Assembly: GCF_037325665.1 (NCBI RefSeq)
Contig: NC_090249.1
Coordinates: 62,563,205 to 62,627,204, forward strand
Source of the DNA: Littorina saxatilis
Lineage: Eukaryota; Mollusca; Gastropoda; Littorinimorpha; Littorinidae
DNA: 64,000 nucleotides
Direction: 5' to 3'
In this document: piece after piece, positions 55,131 to 61,520 of the stretch
How positions within the stretch are numbered: position 1 is the first letter of the stretch
Layout: each line of letters begins with the position of its first letter
Position numbers and translations under genes: made by a program
The notes under the pieces: model-generated
What the model was told of the DNA's origin: nothing
The model's input: only the letters and a program-made list of their open reading frames with translations
The model's database searches: none

Positions 55131-55625
55131 TAGTGTTAGAGAGATGTGTGAACTCAAGGACTGCAGGCCTCTAAGAGAGTACATCCTCTCAGTATGCACA
55201 CATTCAATGGTCTAATCTTCTGTGTGTGTGTGTGTGTGAGTGTTGGTGTGTGTGTTTTGTGAGTGGTTTTATATTATTCTACCATTTCATGATCTCATGC
55301 CTTCTCAAAACAAAGCAGATTGTCTAAGCAGTAAGGGCGGTCAGGGAGAGTTGCATGTGATTGTGTGTAAATGAAGCCATATGTGTTAAAAAGAGTGTTT
55401 GTGTGACACAGTAGCTTGCCAGCAAATGCGAGTCTCACAGAAAGACGATGTGATGTTTTTGACACATTGCGTCTATTGCGCGGGCAGCCAGCACACAAAT
55501 AATAAAATCCTTTTAGCGTGAAGTATCCCAGTTCATGCCGACAGAATGTGAAACTTTTGCTGTTTGTGTGTGCAGGTAAATCCAACAATGAAGTTATCTC
55601 CGATGTGGACAGAATAATGGAGTGA
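31819..55625 (+). CDS. EIF2B3: translation initiation factor eIF2B subunit gamma, 11 coding exons
   Basis: Regulatory/structural partner of the epsilon subunit in eIF2B, the GDP-GTP exchange factor for eIF2 and target of the integrated stress response. Exons: 31819-31966, 34573-34730, 39541-39700, 41145-41262, 50957-51046, 51351-51526, 52621-52877, 53164-53244, 53800-53948, 54931-55019, 55576-55625. They total 1476 nt, 491 residues (human 452), with all phases consistent. Residues 1-285 are the nucleotidyltransferase-like domain (MELIPVVMAAGEGSGM, PKALLTVGN, CDLITDINLNHVLHMF, RTSMTDCHLYLMKRW). Residues 285-370 are a linker longer and more acidic than in human. Residues 370-491 are left-handed beta-helix hexapeptide repeats. 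The usual GxGxR Arg is Gly here (GSGM). Introns 1-3 are mostly minisatellite; intron 4 (9.7 kb) holds a DIRS and a Tc1 element. Confidence 0.96.
32033..32430 (+). mobile_element. tRNA-derived SINE, full length
   Basis: Head gatatagctcagttggtagc (A box) and gcgtgagttcgatccc (B box), then agtcaactttgtgtgcagac, the acgttaaagatcccacgatt block and a tail atatgcgcgatataagc + attgattg repeats. The 3' half matches the minus-strand SINE at 16270-16795. It lies in EIF2B3 intron 1. Confidence 0.88.
32651..34288. repeat. 26-bp minisatellite, 63 copies
   Basis: Units ctgggaacaacactgagtac + tgtagg with almost no change except a G/C switch (tgtaGg or tgtaCg) and one A at 33054. It fills most of EIF2B3 intron 1. 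The long minus-strand open frames (up to 612 codons) are artefacts of a stop-free unit. Confidence 0.98.
34573..34730 (+). CDS. EIF2B3: EIF2B3 coding exon 2
   Basis: Acceptor CTCACAG|AGGC and donor TTCCC|GTGAGT. Encodes EAIVVVPKMYEDEIRTALTD through the DEWGTAQMLRHV block. Confidence 0.95.
34770..34890 (+). mobile_element. SINE 3' fragment
   Basis: The segment cacctccgaaagcggcgttt, ggctgcctgaatggcggggt ... cccatgaacgaagaagaag matches the 3' body of the SINE at 28866-29212. It lies in EIF2B3 intron 2. Confidence 0.78.
35195..36850. repeat. 30-bp minisatellite, 55 copies
   Basis: Units gtatttgctgtgtgtagggc + aagatgtaca keep a perfect 30-bp register with only point changes. Since 30 is a multiple of 3 and the unit lacks stops in several frames, open frames over 560 codons exist on both strands. 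It lies within EIF2B3 intron 2 and is not coding. Confidence 0.98.
37184..39403. repeat. 60-bp minisatellite, 37 copies
   Basis: Units aacacccaggctgttcagtg, ttggtatgtgaccaagtgga, gggatggtcttatcccatgt repeat with no length change. It is open on both strands (716 and 789 codons) but lies inside EIF2B3 intron 2, ending 138 bp before exon 3. Confidence 0.98.
39541..39700 (+). CDS. EIF2B3: EIF2B3 coding exon 3
   Basis: Acceptor GAATCAG|GAGTC and donor AAAG|GTGAGC. Encodes ESSDLLVVGCDLITDINLNH and the following helix. Confidence 0.94.
39905..41144 (+). repeat. 121-bp array of EIF2B3 exon 4 acceptor copies
   Basis: Ten units precede exon 4. Each carries gtgtctctacgtgtttcagg and the first ~50 bases of the exon (gcagtcgtcacggaaggacg), then diverges into a GT-rich spacer. 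Acceptor-equivalent positions fall every 121 bp from 39934 to 41023. Units at 40055, 40418 and 40781 read TTCAAGG; the others keep TTCAGGG, except the diverged first unit, which reads TTCAGAG. The overlapping 106-codon frames are by-products. Confidence 0.95.
41145..41262 (+). CDS. EIF2B3: EIF2B3 coding exon 4
   Basis: Acceptor TGTTTCAG|GGCAG is the last of eleven tandem copies. Donor ACACG|GTTAGT. Encodes GQSSRKDVIGMSEGLDRVLL and the TLADANKEEVFDPAVLT segment. Confidence 0.93.
41380..41444 (+). mobile_element. SINE tail, split by the DIRS element
   Basis: gtcaagcgcaaagagcataa ... gcgctatataaatgctc is the tail of a tRNA-derived SINE; its TTA-repeat end continues on the far side of the DIRS element at about 47890-47910. 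Confidence 0.7.
42288..44453 (+). CDS. DIRS element part: gag-like frame
   Basis: A Ser/Pro/Ala-rich frame opening MSDSDKRRGKSDPKG and ending in a basic Gly/Arg/Lys-rich tail. Position and composition fit the ORF1 of DIRS elements. Confidence 0.8.
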   Translation: MSDSDKRRGKSDPKGKIKAKSSSSKATLLVTDQERNTLLAVPISAPSAVTTSASFAAPSATVTSAPVSTSETSSSLLAPGQGALVSSLLKSLVPEIRSLVQAEFQRSVASSSAFPASGSYVRALASVSLSSTSGLEQRPPSSASVGKQSWSDSPREAPGRSPSGDSSFASGHDRYLADLSFPAITYEAPDLFEQRRQSVSTAAFPALAGSDDPSAPARYGGRGRMEYSLTSGPSGSRSQPVQSSLPHFAVPLTTLPVSAGNASSSSGGSFRIPDSGLQRAPSGFQAPRLEQASLHSVGGVTSAHPAPVFADGRPAYPLPSQDFGRQDDVSAQAFPVSGLPGHASASGTGDFGQGSTCDYSDAPSVVSEESRGVFPSKLKAVLDVAAEVTSRYFPEGVVAADSSASFVPSAMADFRPAQEDVSSFRFAESPSVAYQLSHSLVRPAHAGSGIRPVPVPLLLPFGPVPESAQQWVASAAQASSFVPTANRKLGMPNQSQNWLASFALPRATLPVSRELLPLLTKPIKRDSVLPVSEASLLSAEEVGRRQIELSSIAETLVRALSRALTDSLVPFTLSEEQNADDVSALLAALAKVNEEQLRLSSLQYTQAVLCRRDLFLSQSQFTELATRETLRVSPVSEESLFCPLALDARQKEIQSNKDSQFLDYTLKGVKQSQPSKQKQAQTSSNPKPAQKRQAPPAARGGKKRTASGRGRGGSGSKPHPQ
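44496..46388 (+). CDS. DIRS element part: reverse transcriptase / RNase H
   Basis: Carries the reverse transcriptase core (LDLSLLN, SIDLTDAYFHI, LPFGLSLAPWIFT, YLDDWLI) and an RNase H region (LFTDNMTVAAYINKQGG), then the C-terminal domain usual in DIRS proteins. It overlaps the recombinase frame. Confidence 0.9.
   Translation: MAGGPSRALSRWMSVVDSQWIVGVVRSGFRLLWREEKAPLTRVPPRFKPPFSQEARSVLQSEIASLEQKGAVERVRVHSSLGFYGRLFAVPKASGGWRPVLDLSLLNTFLREIKFKMETPASVRDSLRPGDWVTSIDLTDAYFHILMHPADRKWLRFRWGDQIYQFRALPFGLSLAPWIFTMVVRQVCALVRSQGIRLRAYLDDWLIMNQSQSGCSQDTLTVLRESNSLGFSINRVKSELTPSQTFTYLGMSFDTVAWTVQPSQRRVDKLQAQIRSTLPLLMASIRSLASILGQMESMALLVSLGRVHKRPLQFALKPFVDSPLVDWDALIPLQGWFQSATLPWLDTEWVCRGVPIVVPLPDLDLFTDASREGWGAHTDLQTTSGLWTTEQSLWHINLLELEAVALALAKFLPSLYAKHVRLFTDNMTVAAYINKQGGSRSPSLSERACEILVWCFQHHITISARYLPGRLNTLADALSRSGTVLQSEWTITHGALLRLWAQVQKPLVDLFATRYSKRLPVFVSPFPDPQAWRVNALDFPWTGLEAYAFPPFPLLSRVIRKAEMEEPALLLLVAPLWPSQVWFPDLLRLAQGPPIPLALVRGELVQPRTGIPHEEPSLLKLHVWKLFGTR
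46290..47452 (+). CDS. DIRS element part: tyrosine recombinase
   Basis: The C-terminal part of a frame that overlaps the reverse transcriptase frame. The phage-integrase-type signature is visible (ATARRGSEVHAL, HETRAW, FINFYLRDV). The start is approximate; how the overlapping frame is expressed is not shown. Confidence 0.85.
47911..48655. mobile_element. MITE-like repeat rich in AAGGTCA half-sites
   Basis: The left end has gactcacatgcgaagc; the right end has gcatgtgagtc and tatgggctttgcccttcttg. The interior holds at least eight TGACCTT/AAGGTCA half-sites, several as tcaaggtcaaggtca. There is no open frame. A Tc1 element sits at its right edge. Confidence 0.65.
48685..49487. repeat. 283-bp perfect direct repeat around an inverted copy
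   Basis: 48685-48967 and 49205-49487 are identical. Between them, 48969-49203 is the reverse complement of 48394-48628 (in the neighbouring MITE-like repeat) with one mismatch seen. Confidence 0.95.
49496..50494 (+). CDS. Tc1-like DD34E transposase, intact
   Basis: 332 residues, a normal length for the family. The N-terminal paired-type helix-turn-helix region starts MARLSREDRQIALGRLQAGQ with QSTISRLWVRF; a GRPR-like AGRPRATT follows. The catalytic triad is visible: WFSDES, FQQDNARPHTA and SPDMNPIEHLWDELDR, with 34 residues between the second D and the E. No internal stop or frameshift is seen, so it may be active or recently active. The ATG follows directly after the duplicated 5' UTR. Confidence 0.95.
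   Translation: MARLSREDRQIALGRLQAGQSQSAIARHFHVSQSTISRLWVRFQATGSVADLPRAGRPRATTAAHDRFIRLRHLRNRFLSASSSVQALPGPHRLSDQTVRNRLHEAGLRARRPHRGAVLTRRHRQNRVQWGNQHLRWTVRNHWRHVWFSDESYFLLQRHDGRRRVYRRVNERYAPNCVDEAPVHGGGGVMVWGAINTAGRSTLVHVQGHITAQRYVEEILRPHALPLLADQDAIFQQDNARPHTARLTTQFLTDHHVQVLPWPSMSPDMNPIEHLWDELDRRVRRREEAPANHRDLLQALQEEWDTIPQHLIQSMPRRCRAVVAAQGSHTPY
50791..50975 (+). repeat. duplication of the EIF2B3 exon 5 acceptor
   Basis: Two copies of about 90 bp: atctctcacttcaatgtgct ... ctgtttgaacag|ata-ccaagaatg. The second is the real acceptor and exon start (50957); the first leaves a ghost acceptor ending at 50868. Confidence 0.88.
50957..51046 (+). CDS. EIF2B3: EIF2B3 coding exon 5
   Basis: Acceptor TTGAACAG|ATAC and donor CACAA|GTAGGT. 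Encodes YPRMRVRTSMTDCHLYLMKR and WVLDYLAVH, matching human [20 protein letters not shown]. Not visible as a long open frame. Confidence 0.94.
51089..51170. repeat. GT microsatellite
   Basis: About 40 GT dinucleotides just after exon 5 of EIF2B3. Confidence 0.98.
51351..51526 (+). CDS. EIF2B3: EIF2B3 coding exon 6
   Basis: Acceptor GATTTCAG|AGAC and donor CAATG|GTCAGT. Encodes KDCEKMTSLKHDLLPHIVKK, QFPS and the start of the charged linker. Confidence 0.94.
51727..51895 (-). mobile_element. tRNA-derived SINE head
   Basis: On the minus strand: CCCCGGTAGCTCAGTTGGTA (A box) then CACAGGTTCTAATCC (B box) and the cagactcagagatgg body. The anticodon arm is not tRNA-like. It lies in EIF2B3 intron 6. 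Confidence 0.75.
51896..52620 (+). other. EIF2B3 intron 6, second half
   Basis: GT-rich, no exon. The string tgtaaatgtttggtctttag occurs here (52029) and again after exon 7 (52948), a short duplication straddling exon 7. Confidence 0.6.
52621..52877 (+). CDS. EIF2B3: EIF2B3 coding exon 7
   Basis: Acceptor TAATTGCAG|ACAT and donor AGACAG|GTAGAG. Encodes DIYAFAELYAACKVN, the acidic linker and RTNTLRAFCEANRQ. Confidence 0.95.
53164..53244 (+). CDS. EIF2B3: EIF2B3 coding exon 8
   Basis: Acceptor TTCTGCAG|GTGT and donor TCACAG|GTGAGT; 27 whole codons, VSKVFSVLVPSNKGLVHPSV and KLKKSSQ. Confidence 0.94.
53347..53535. repeat. 65-bp repeat, 3 copies
   Basis: Units start ttccttgtgcagtaggagtt and end actgagacgtctcttg; one copy is 2-3 bases shorter. 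Each holds an acceptor-like cttgtgcag. In EIF2B3 intron 8, not at an exon edge. Confidence 0.9.
53800..53948 (+). CDS. EIF2B3: EIF2B3 coding exon 9
   Basis: Acceptor CATTGCAG|GTGG and donor CAAAG|GTGACA. Beta-helix repeats: VGPDCIVGEGTSLGEKVSVK to SIIMDQVEIGQ. Confidence 0.95.
53939..54118 (+). repeat. duplication of the EIF2B3 exon 9 donor
   Basis: taggacaaag|gtgacacaca (last 10 bases of exon 9 plus its donor) at 53939 is repeated at 54042, followed in both by cactgttttgtt and ttgttttgtaaa. Period 103 bp. Confidence 0.88.
54195..54793. mobile_element. 599-bp MITE with TA target duplication
   Basis: Ends are CCGTATTTTCCGGATCATAA + GGCGC and, reversed, CAGTATTTTCCGGGTAACAA + GGCGC, with 21 of 25 matches; TA flanks both sides. 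The interior repeats agaccgcc and ggaaccacc blocks and has no transposase. In EIF2B3 intron 9. Confidence 0.85.
54931..55019 (+). CDS. EIF2B3: EIF2B3 coding exon 10
   Basis: Acceptor TGTTTCAG|TTCC. Donor ATGA|GTGTAC was chosen because it alone keeps the phase with the last exon. Encodes SVVMNSIICTGALVAEMCEL and KDCIVAPSM. Confidence 0.88.
54977..55220 (+). repeat. duplication of the EIF2B3 exon 10 end and donor
   Basis: agagatgtgtgaactcaagg + actgc of exon 10 and the following agtgtacatcctctcagtat recur at about 55139-55200, separated by a GT microsatellite (55063-55128). The ghost copy has lost about 14 bases around the exon end. Confidence 0.88.
55576..55625 (+). CDS. EIF2B3: EIF2B3 coding exon 11 (terminal)
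   Basis: Acceptor GTGTGCAG|GTAAA. Encodes KSNNEVISDVDRIME and TGA, matching human RVNEVIVGNDQLMEI. It founds the 65-bp array that follows. Confidence 0.92.
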
Positions 55626-56900
55626 TATTTGCCTCTCGGTGTGAATTCAACAAGAAAGTTATCTCTGATGTGGACAGAATAATAGAGGGGTATTTGCCTT
55701 GCTGTGTGAATTCAACAAGAAAGTTATCTCTGATGTGGACAGAATAATGGAGTGATATTTGCCTTGCTGTGTGAATCCAACAAGAAAGTTATCTCTGATG
55801 TGGACAGAATCATAGAGGGGTATTTGCCTTGCTGTGTGAATTCAACAAGAAAGTTATCTCTGATGTGGACAGAATAATAGAGGGGTATTTGCCTTGCTGT
55901 GTGAATTCAACAAGAAAGTTATCTCTGATGTGGACAGAATAATGGAGTGATATTTGCCTCTCGGTGTGAATTCAACAAGAAAGTTATCTCTGATGTGGAT
56001 AGAATGATAGAGGGGTATTTGCCTTGCTGTGTGAATTCAACAAGAAAGTTATCTCTGATGTGGACAGAATGATATAGGGGTATTTGCCTTGCTGTGTGAA
56101 TTCAACAAGAAAGTTATCTCTGATGTGGACAGAATAATAGAGGGGTATTTGCCTTGCTGTGTGAATCCAACAAGAAAGTTATCTCTGATGTGGACAGAAT
56201 GATATAGGGGTATTTGCCTTGCTGTGTGAATTCAACAAGAAAGTTATCTCTGATGTGGACAGAATGATATAGGGATGATTTGCCTTGCTGTGTGATGTGG
56301 ACAGAATGATAGAGGGGTATTTGCCTTGCTGTGTGAATCCAACAAGAAAGTTATCTCTGATGTGGACAGAATCATAGAGGGGTATTTGCCTTGCTGTGTG
56401 AATTCAACAAGAAAGTTATCTCTGATGTGGACAGAATCATAGAGGGGTATTTGCCTTGCTGTGTGAATTCAACAAGAAAGTTATCTCTGATGTGGACAGA
56501 ATGATATAGGGGTATTTGCCTTGCTGTGTGAATTCAACAAGAAAGTTATCTCTGATGTGGACAGAATAATAGAGGGGTATTTGCCTTGCTGTGTGAATCC
56601 AACAAGAAAGTTATCTCTGATGTGGACAGAATGATATAGGGGTATTTGCCTTGCTGTGTGAATTCAACAAGAAAGTTATCTCTGATGTGGACAGAATGAT
56701 ATAGGGATGATTTGCCTTGCTGTGTGATGTGGACAGAATGATAGAGGGGTATTTGCCTTGCTGTGTGATGTGGACAGAATGATATAGGGGTATTTGCCTT
56801 GCTGTGTGATGTGGACACAATGATAGAGGGATGATTTGCCTTGCTGTGTGATGTGGACAGAATGATATAGGGGTATTTGCTGTGTGAATTCAACTGGACA
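55584..56900 (+). repeat. 65-bp array built from the EIF2B3 terminal exon
   Basis: About 20 units. The first is the real coding end (aacaatgaagttatctccga, tgtggacagaataatggag). Later ones read aacaagaaagttatctctga then tgtggacagaat, with atttgccttgctgtgtgaat spacers and several 41-bp short units near 56700-56880. Probably 3' UTR. Confidence 0.95.
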
Positions 56901-56940
56901 TACCTTCTCCCAGCAATCTTAACTGTTACCTCTGTACAGG

Positions 56941-57225
56941 ACTGTGGAATCTGTCACTCAGTTATCTCCCCTGTACGATACAGTGGAGCCTGTCACTCAG
57001 TTATCTCCCCTGTATGATAAAGTGGAATCTGTCACTCAGTTATCTCCCCTGTATGATAAAGTGGAATCTGTCACTCAGTTATCTCCCCTGTACGATACAG
57101 TGGAATCTGTCACTCAGTTATCTCCCCTGTACGATACAGTGGAGCCTGTCACTCAGTTATCTCCCCTGTACGATACAGTGGAATCTGTCACTCAGTTATC
57201 TCCCCTGTACGATACAGTGGAGCCT
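56941..57225. repeat. 39-bp minisatellite, about 7 copies
   Basis: Units gtggaatctgtcactcagtt + atctcccctgtacgataca; being 13 codons long it is open in two frames. It directly follows the terminal-exon array. Confidence 0.95.
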
Positions 57226-57861
57226 GTTACTGTGCCGTCACAGAACAATCTCCACCAGCATGCATGTACAATGCGAGGGAACGTATCAGCTTGTGATCAC
57301 ACACTGTGCTGTCAGCTTTCTTCATTCTCACCTGTCGGTCTGGAAGAGTAGCACAACAGCAAAAGGAAAAGGTTGTGGGAGTTAACAAAAACACACTTTA
57401 TGAATGGAAGTTCTAGATCAATTCATTGTGGTTTGAATTGCTGTCAAGCTTCCGGTGAATATTGGGGAATATTTTTGTTGCGTTCTTTTTGTTATTGAGC
57501 ATAGGTTTGTGGTACCTGAGAGAGAGTGTGTGAATGAGAGTGTGTGTCTATGCATGTGTGTATGTGTAGTGACACTATGATGCTAGCTGGACCCGAAAAG
57601 CAAAAGCTAACTAACTAACTAACTATGATGCTAGTTTAAATGGCTTGTATTTCAGCATGTGGTTAAAAAAAATAACACAAACTTCACAGCAAAACAGTAT
57701 TTGAGTGTGTGTGTGTGTGTTTTGACTGCGAGAAAAAAGGTGTGTGTGTGGTGTTTGTTCTTATTACATGAAGACTAGCTGACAGTGAAAAGTCATAACT
57801 TTATATATGATCAGAGTGAACTCTTGAGGTCAACATCCTGTTGAGAAGGGGCAAGGCAGAC
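57226..57861. other. downstream of EIF2B3, nothing recognised
   Basis: AT-rich with short GT runs. It may include the EIF2B3 3' end, but no clear AATAAA was found before the repeat at 57862. Confidence 0.4.
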
Positions 57862-59514
57862 ACAGGCATGGGAATTGTCCATTTCGCGGATTTCTGCGAA
57901 AAGGAAATTACGTTTCAGCGAAAATAAAAAATTGTCCGCGGCAAAAAAAAAGGTGAACTAAATTAAATGTATACTATTGTCTCTCTAGCCATTATTTGCT
58001 TACGCAAGAACTATCAAAATATTGGTCTAAAATGCTAACATTTGTTTTCCTTCCGGGGGGCTTCGACCCCCTGGTCCTCCCAACGGCCCCTATACCCCAT
58101 TGGGGCTAGGCGGCCCCTGGACCTTGGCCAATTTTCAGAGTTTTTAGCTCACGTAAGGTGTAGCCTATGCGATGCTAAAGTTTGTCTGTCTGTGCGTGCG
58201 TGTGTGATAGAAACTTTTAACATTTGACTGAACACCGAAATACTAATTTTACTTGGTTACTATTCAAGCAACAGCTTCAAAGTATTGAAGCAATGATCAA
58301 CATTTCGTCGGCACGTATGTAGTTAAAGTGTGTATCCAAAGAAAACGGGTGGTGGGAGGTTTTGGGGGAACCCCCCAAAACCTCCCAAACAGCTGACTGG
58401 TTTGTGTCGTGTGTGGTATGTAGACCAGGGCAGGGGTCAAGGTTAGGTCAGATCGCGTGAAGGATTGTGGTATAGATACAGTTATCACCGAGCTGCAGTT
58501 CGCCGATTCGGAGAAGACGACTCATGATTTCACATTGTTCGGTTTCGTAGCTCCAGAAACATAGATAAAGAACATACCAAAGGAGATTTCCTACAGGTTA
58601 ATCTGCACAGCGTGTTTCCAGTGTCTGCGCGAGGAAGCGCTGTCGAAAGCGCAGTGTCGATCTGGCCATCTGGCAGTCGTGTCCCCGCCGTAAGTAAGCT
58701 AAAGACAGACAGATCTAGTGTCTCGCACTCTTGCACCGTATCACTTATGCTTACTGTTTCTTTCTTTCTTTCTTTATTTGGTGTTTAACGTCGTTTTCAA
58801 CCGTTCAAGGTTATATCGCGACGGTATGCTTACTGTGTGTGTGTATGTGTGACGGAGTGATTGAGTTTGTGTTACTGTTTGTCGATTTCTTACGTGAGCC
58901 GTGAAGCAGGCATGGGAATTAAAAATTGTAAAAAAGGCGGAAAATTTATAACTGAAGACGCGAAGCGTCAAGTCGACGGCGCGAAGCGCCTAGCCTTACT
59001 AGGGGGGTCCGGGGGCATGCCCCCCCGGAAAATTTTTTTCTCCAAAGAACCCAGATGGTGCAATCTGGTGTCATCTGAGCTCCAAGTTTGCCATTAAATT
59101 CTGTTTTTAGAATCAGAGTTTTTAGTACAAAAATGTACCAATTTTTGCTTTTTTGAAGAAAAAAAATATATACATGTATTATATATGGTTTAAATTTGTA
59201 AAAAAATTGATCTGTTGAGACAAACAGGAAAATGTAACTTGTAACACAATCTGTGCAATCTGGTTTACTTTCAAACATAAAAGTTCAATAACTGAGGCGG
59301 GTGGTAGCAGTGCGTGAACAAAGTACGGAAAGTTTTCGCGGGCTTTTGCGCAAAGGCCAAAGTAACCGGTGCTTTTTTTGTGCGCCTCCCCCCTTTATTT
59401 TTTCGGCGGACACTTTTGCATTTTCGGCGGAACAAAAAAAAAATTTGGCAGACAATTCCCATGCCTGGTGAAGGCTTCGCCTCTTGTTTCTATTTTGGAA
59501 TTCCCATGCCTGAG
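57862..59514. mobile_element. nested fold-back elements with CAGGCATGGGAATT ends
   Basis: caggcatgggaattgtc at 57862 pairs with its reverse complement ending near 59468, and caggcatgggaatt at 58908 pairs with aattcccatgcctg ending near 59514. Inside are two G/C-rich blocks (58040-58120, 58960-59040) of the ggggggtccgggggcatgc type seen also at 8760-8900. No coding frame is convincing. Confidence 0.6.
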
Positions 59515-59863
59515 ACACCACTGACAAAAATTTTAACTTATCCAGATTCAGCTGCATATTTGCTCCAAAAACAGCAAGCACACACACACACACAGAAGCA
59601 TTTTGCAACCTCTGCACAGCGACCGTATGTAGTGGGATTTTTCATAATGGTAGGCATACAAAAAAAGCATATGCCAACAAACACACCAAGAGATGAACAG
59701 ACAAGCAACATCCAAAGAAAGAGAAAGGATGTCTCAATTTTTATTCACAATAGTGGGTTTTTTTACAATTTTGTACATGAGTTCTTTCACTAAATCACTA
59801 GATCTCTTACTTCCCGTTCCCCCTGTTCCATAAATAATGTTGAGTTCAAAAAGCTGAACAAGA

Positions 59864-60044
59864 CCTGGGCCTATTGGTGTGCCTGGGCCTATTGGTGTGC
59901 CTGGGCCTATTGGTGTGCCTGGGCCTATTGGTGTGCCTGGGCCTATTGGTGTGCCTGGGCCTATTGGTGTGCCTGGGCCTATTGGTGTGCCTGGGCCTAT
60001 TGGTGTGCCTGGGCCTATTGGTGTGCCTGGGCCTATTGGTGTGC
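59864..60044. repeat. 18-bp minisatellite, 10 copies
   Basis: Units cctgggcctattggtgtg. One plus frame reads GPIGVP repeats (collagen-like) and the minus frame reads RPRHTN; neither has splice or start context. Confidence 0.97.
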
Positions 60045-60046
60045 CC

Positions 60047-60829
60047 GTGCAACCAAACTCATGATTAAGAACACGCTGCCTGTATGCTGAATCGGTTTAA
60101 TACGTTTCAAGTTTCAATTCTTAGAAAGAACTGTTCACAATCTCCCTTACCTAATCTTTTGGTTTTGTTTTATACATGTAGCAGTGCGAATGACAATCCA
60201 CTTTTTACAAATACAGTGAGAGTTTCAACACCAACAACAACAAACAAATACATGTATACAAAACCATGGGAGGTCATTATTTGACCAGAGAGTCTTTTTT
60301 ATCACAGATGTACTGTATGTACAACATGTCACATCTTTAAGTGTACCACACAAATATTAAACATGTTTAAGGCTTATCCTTATTCTTGCATCATAAGTGT
60401 ACAACACAAATATTCAACATGTCTAAGAAAGCTGAGCCAGAAAAGCCTGAAGCACAGCTGGAAGCAAAGTTTTTAGAAGGATGAAAACAGAAAATGAGAG
60501 GTGTAATGTAAAGGCCATGCATGTGTGTTTGTGCAAGCATGCGTGTATGCATACACTGTTGCCAATTTGAGTGAACGTGTGTGTGTTCGTGTTGCGATAT
60601 GAGTGAACGTGTGTGTGTTCGTGCATGAATTCATATGTGCATGTTGTGCATCTGTGTGTGTTTTGTTTGAGTTTTGGTAGTAGACAGATACTGACATGAT
60701 AATAATTAATAGATGTACGTATAGGAGTGTACAATATGAAGAAAAGCAAAGTTTGAAATGAATCAAACGCAAGTCCTGTGAGAGTGTTGCCACAAGGAAG
60801 AGCACAGAGTATTACTGGACGAGGCTGTT
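60047..60829. other. possible 3' UTR of the unidentified minus-strand gene
   Basis: AT-rich, with CA/TG-rich stretches at 60500-60660. No other feature is seen. Confidence 0.35.
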
Positions 60830-60966
60830 TCAGTTGTGCGGCAAGATGAGACAGTGGTTTGCCAATGGCGGCCGCCATTTTGGGTCAGAGTGCTGCTGCT
60901 CAAACTGCACCAGGGTGGTGGTGTCGATCTGCTTGCCGCGCGCGCTCTTCAGCTCCAGGTACATGC
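60830..60966 (-). CDS. terminal exon of an unidentified gene
   Basis: On the minus strand, acceptor TTTGTGTCCCAG|GC opens a GC-rich frame unlike its AT-rich surroundings: MYLELKSARGKQIDTTTLVQ, then FEQQHSDPKW, PPLANHCLILPHN and TGA (44 full codons, with two bases completing an earlier codon). The family is not recognised. Upstream exons would lie beyond 60966; none was found before the window end. A minus-strand AATAAA at 59739-59744 could end its 3' UTR. Confidence 0.5.
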
Positions 60967-61254
60967 CTGGGACACAAACACAATGCTGCTAAACAAAGGG
61001 AAGTAAGCACTCTAAATGCTGCTAAACAAAGGGAAGTAAGCACTCTAAATGCTTGTGACATGTGCAACAGAGTAAGTGGCAGTTATGCAGACCCAATCTT
61101 TTCGCACCTGAGAGAATAACAAGCATTGAAATGAACAAGGGACTTTCATCCTTAAAAATAAAAAATAAAGCATCTTGAAACAAAGTATTGCTCAGACTCT
61201 CAATCTGTAAACAATCACTAAAAAATTGTGAACACTTTTCAGCAGAAGAACTAA

Positions 61255-61520
61255 AGACCAGGACAGTTCGGGCTGCGGGCCGGGAGGTTGTGGCTTTGAA
61301 TCCCATCAGAGTTATGTGGGTTTTTCGGGCTACGGCTGGCTCCTACCCAGAGTAGAAGTGCTATGGTTCCTATGGGAAGGCTGGAACCACACAGCCGAGT
61401 GTCATTCACTTCACGAATGCGACTTTGAGGGTGCGCAGGTTGCGATTACTAAAATCTACCTGGCCAACACCACAGGTGCAGCAGTTCTCAGGCCTGCTAG
61501 ACACCAGGATATACTATGAC
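61255..61520 (+). mobile_element. SINE-like repeat
   Basis: B-box-like gttgtggctttgaatccc is followed by ttatgtgggtttttcgggct, ggctggctcctacccagagt and ggctggaaccacacagccga, a compact block with an internal complementary arm. A partial relative may lie at 2836-2910. Confidence 0.55.

Noticed and set aside
59879-60064. Collagen-like GPIGVP peptide
   Set aside because: An 18-bp microsatellite read in one frame; no start, splice sites or flanking coding sequence.
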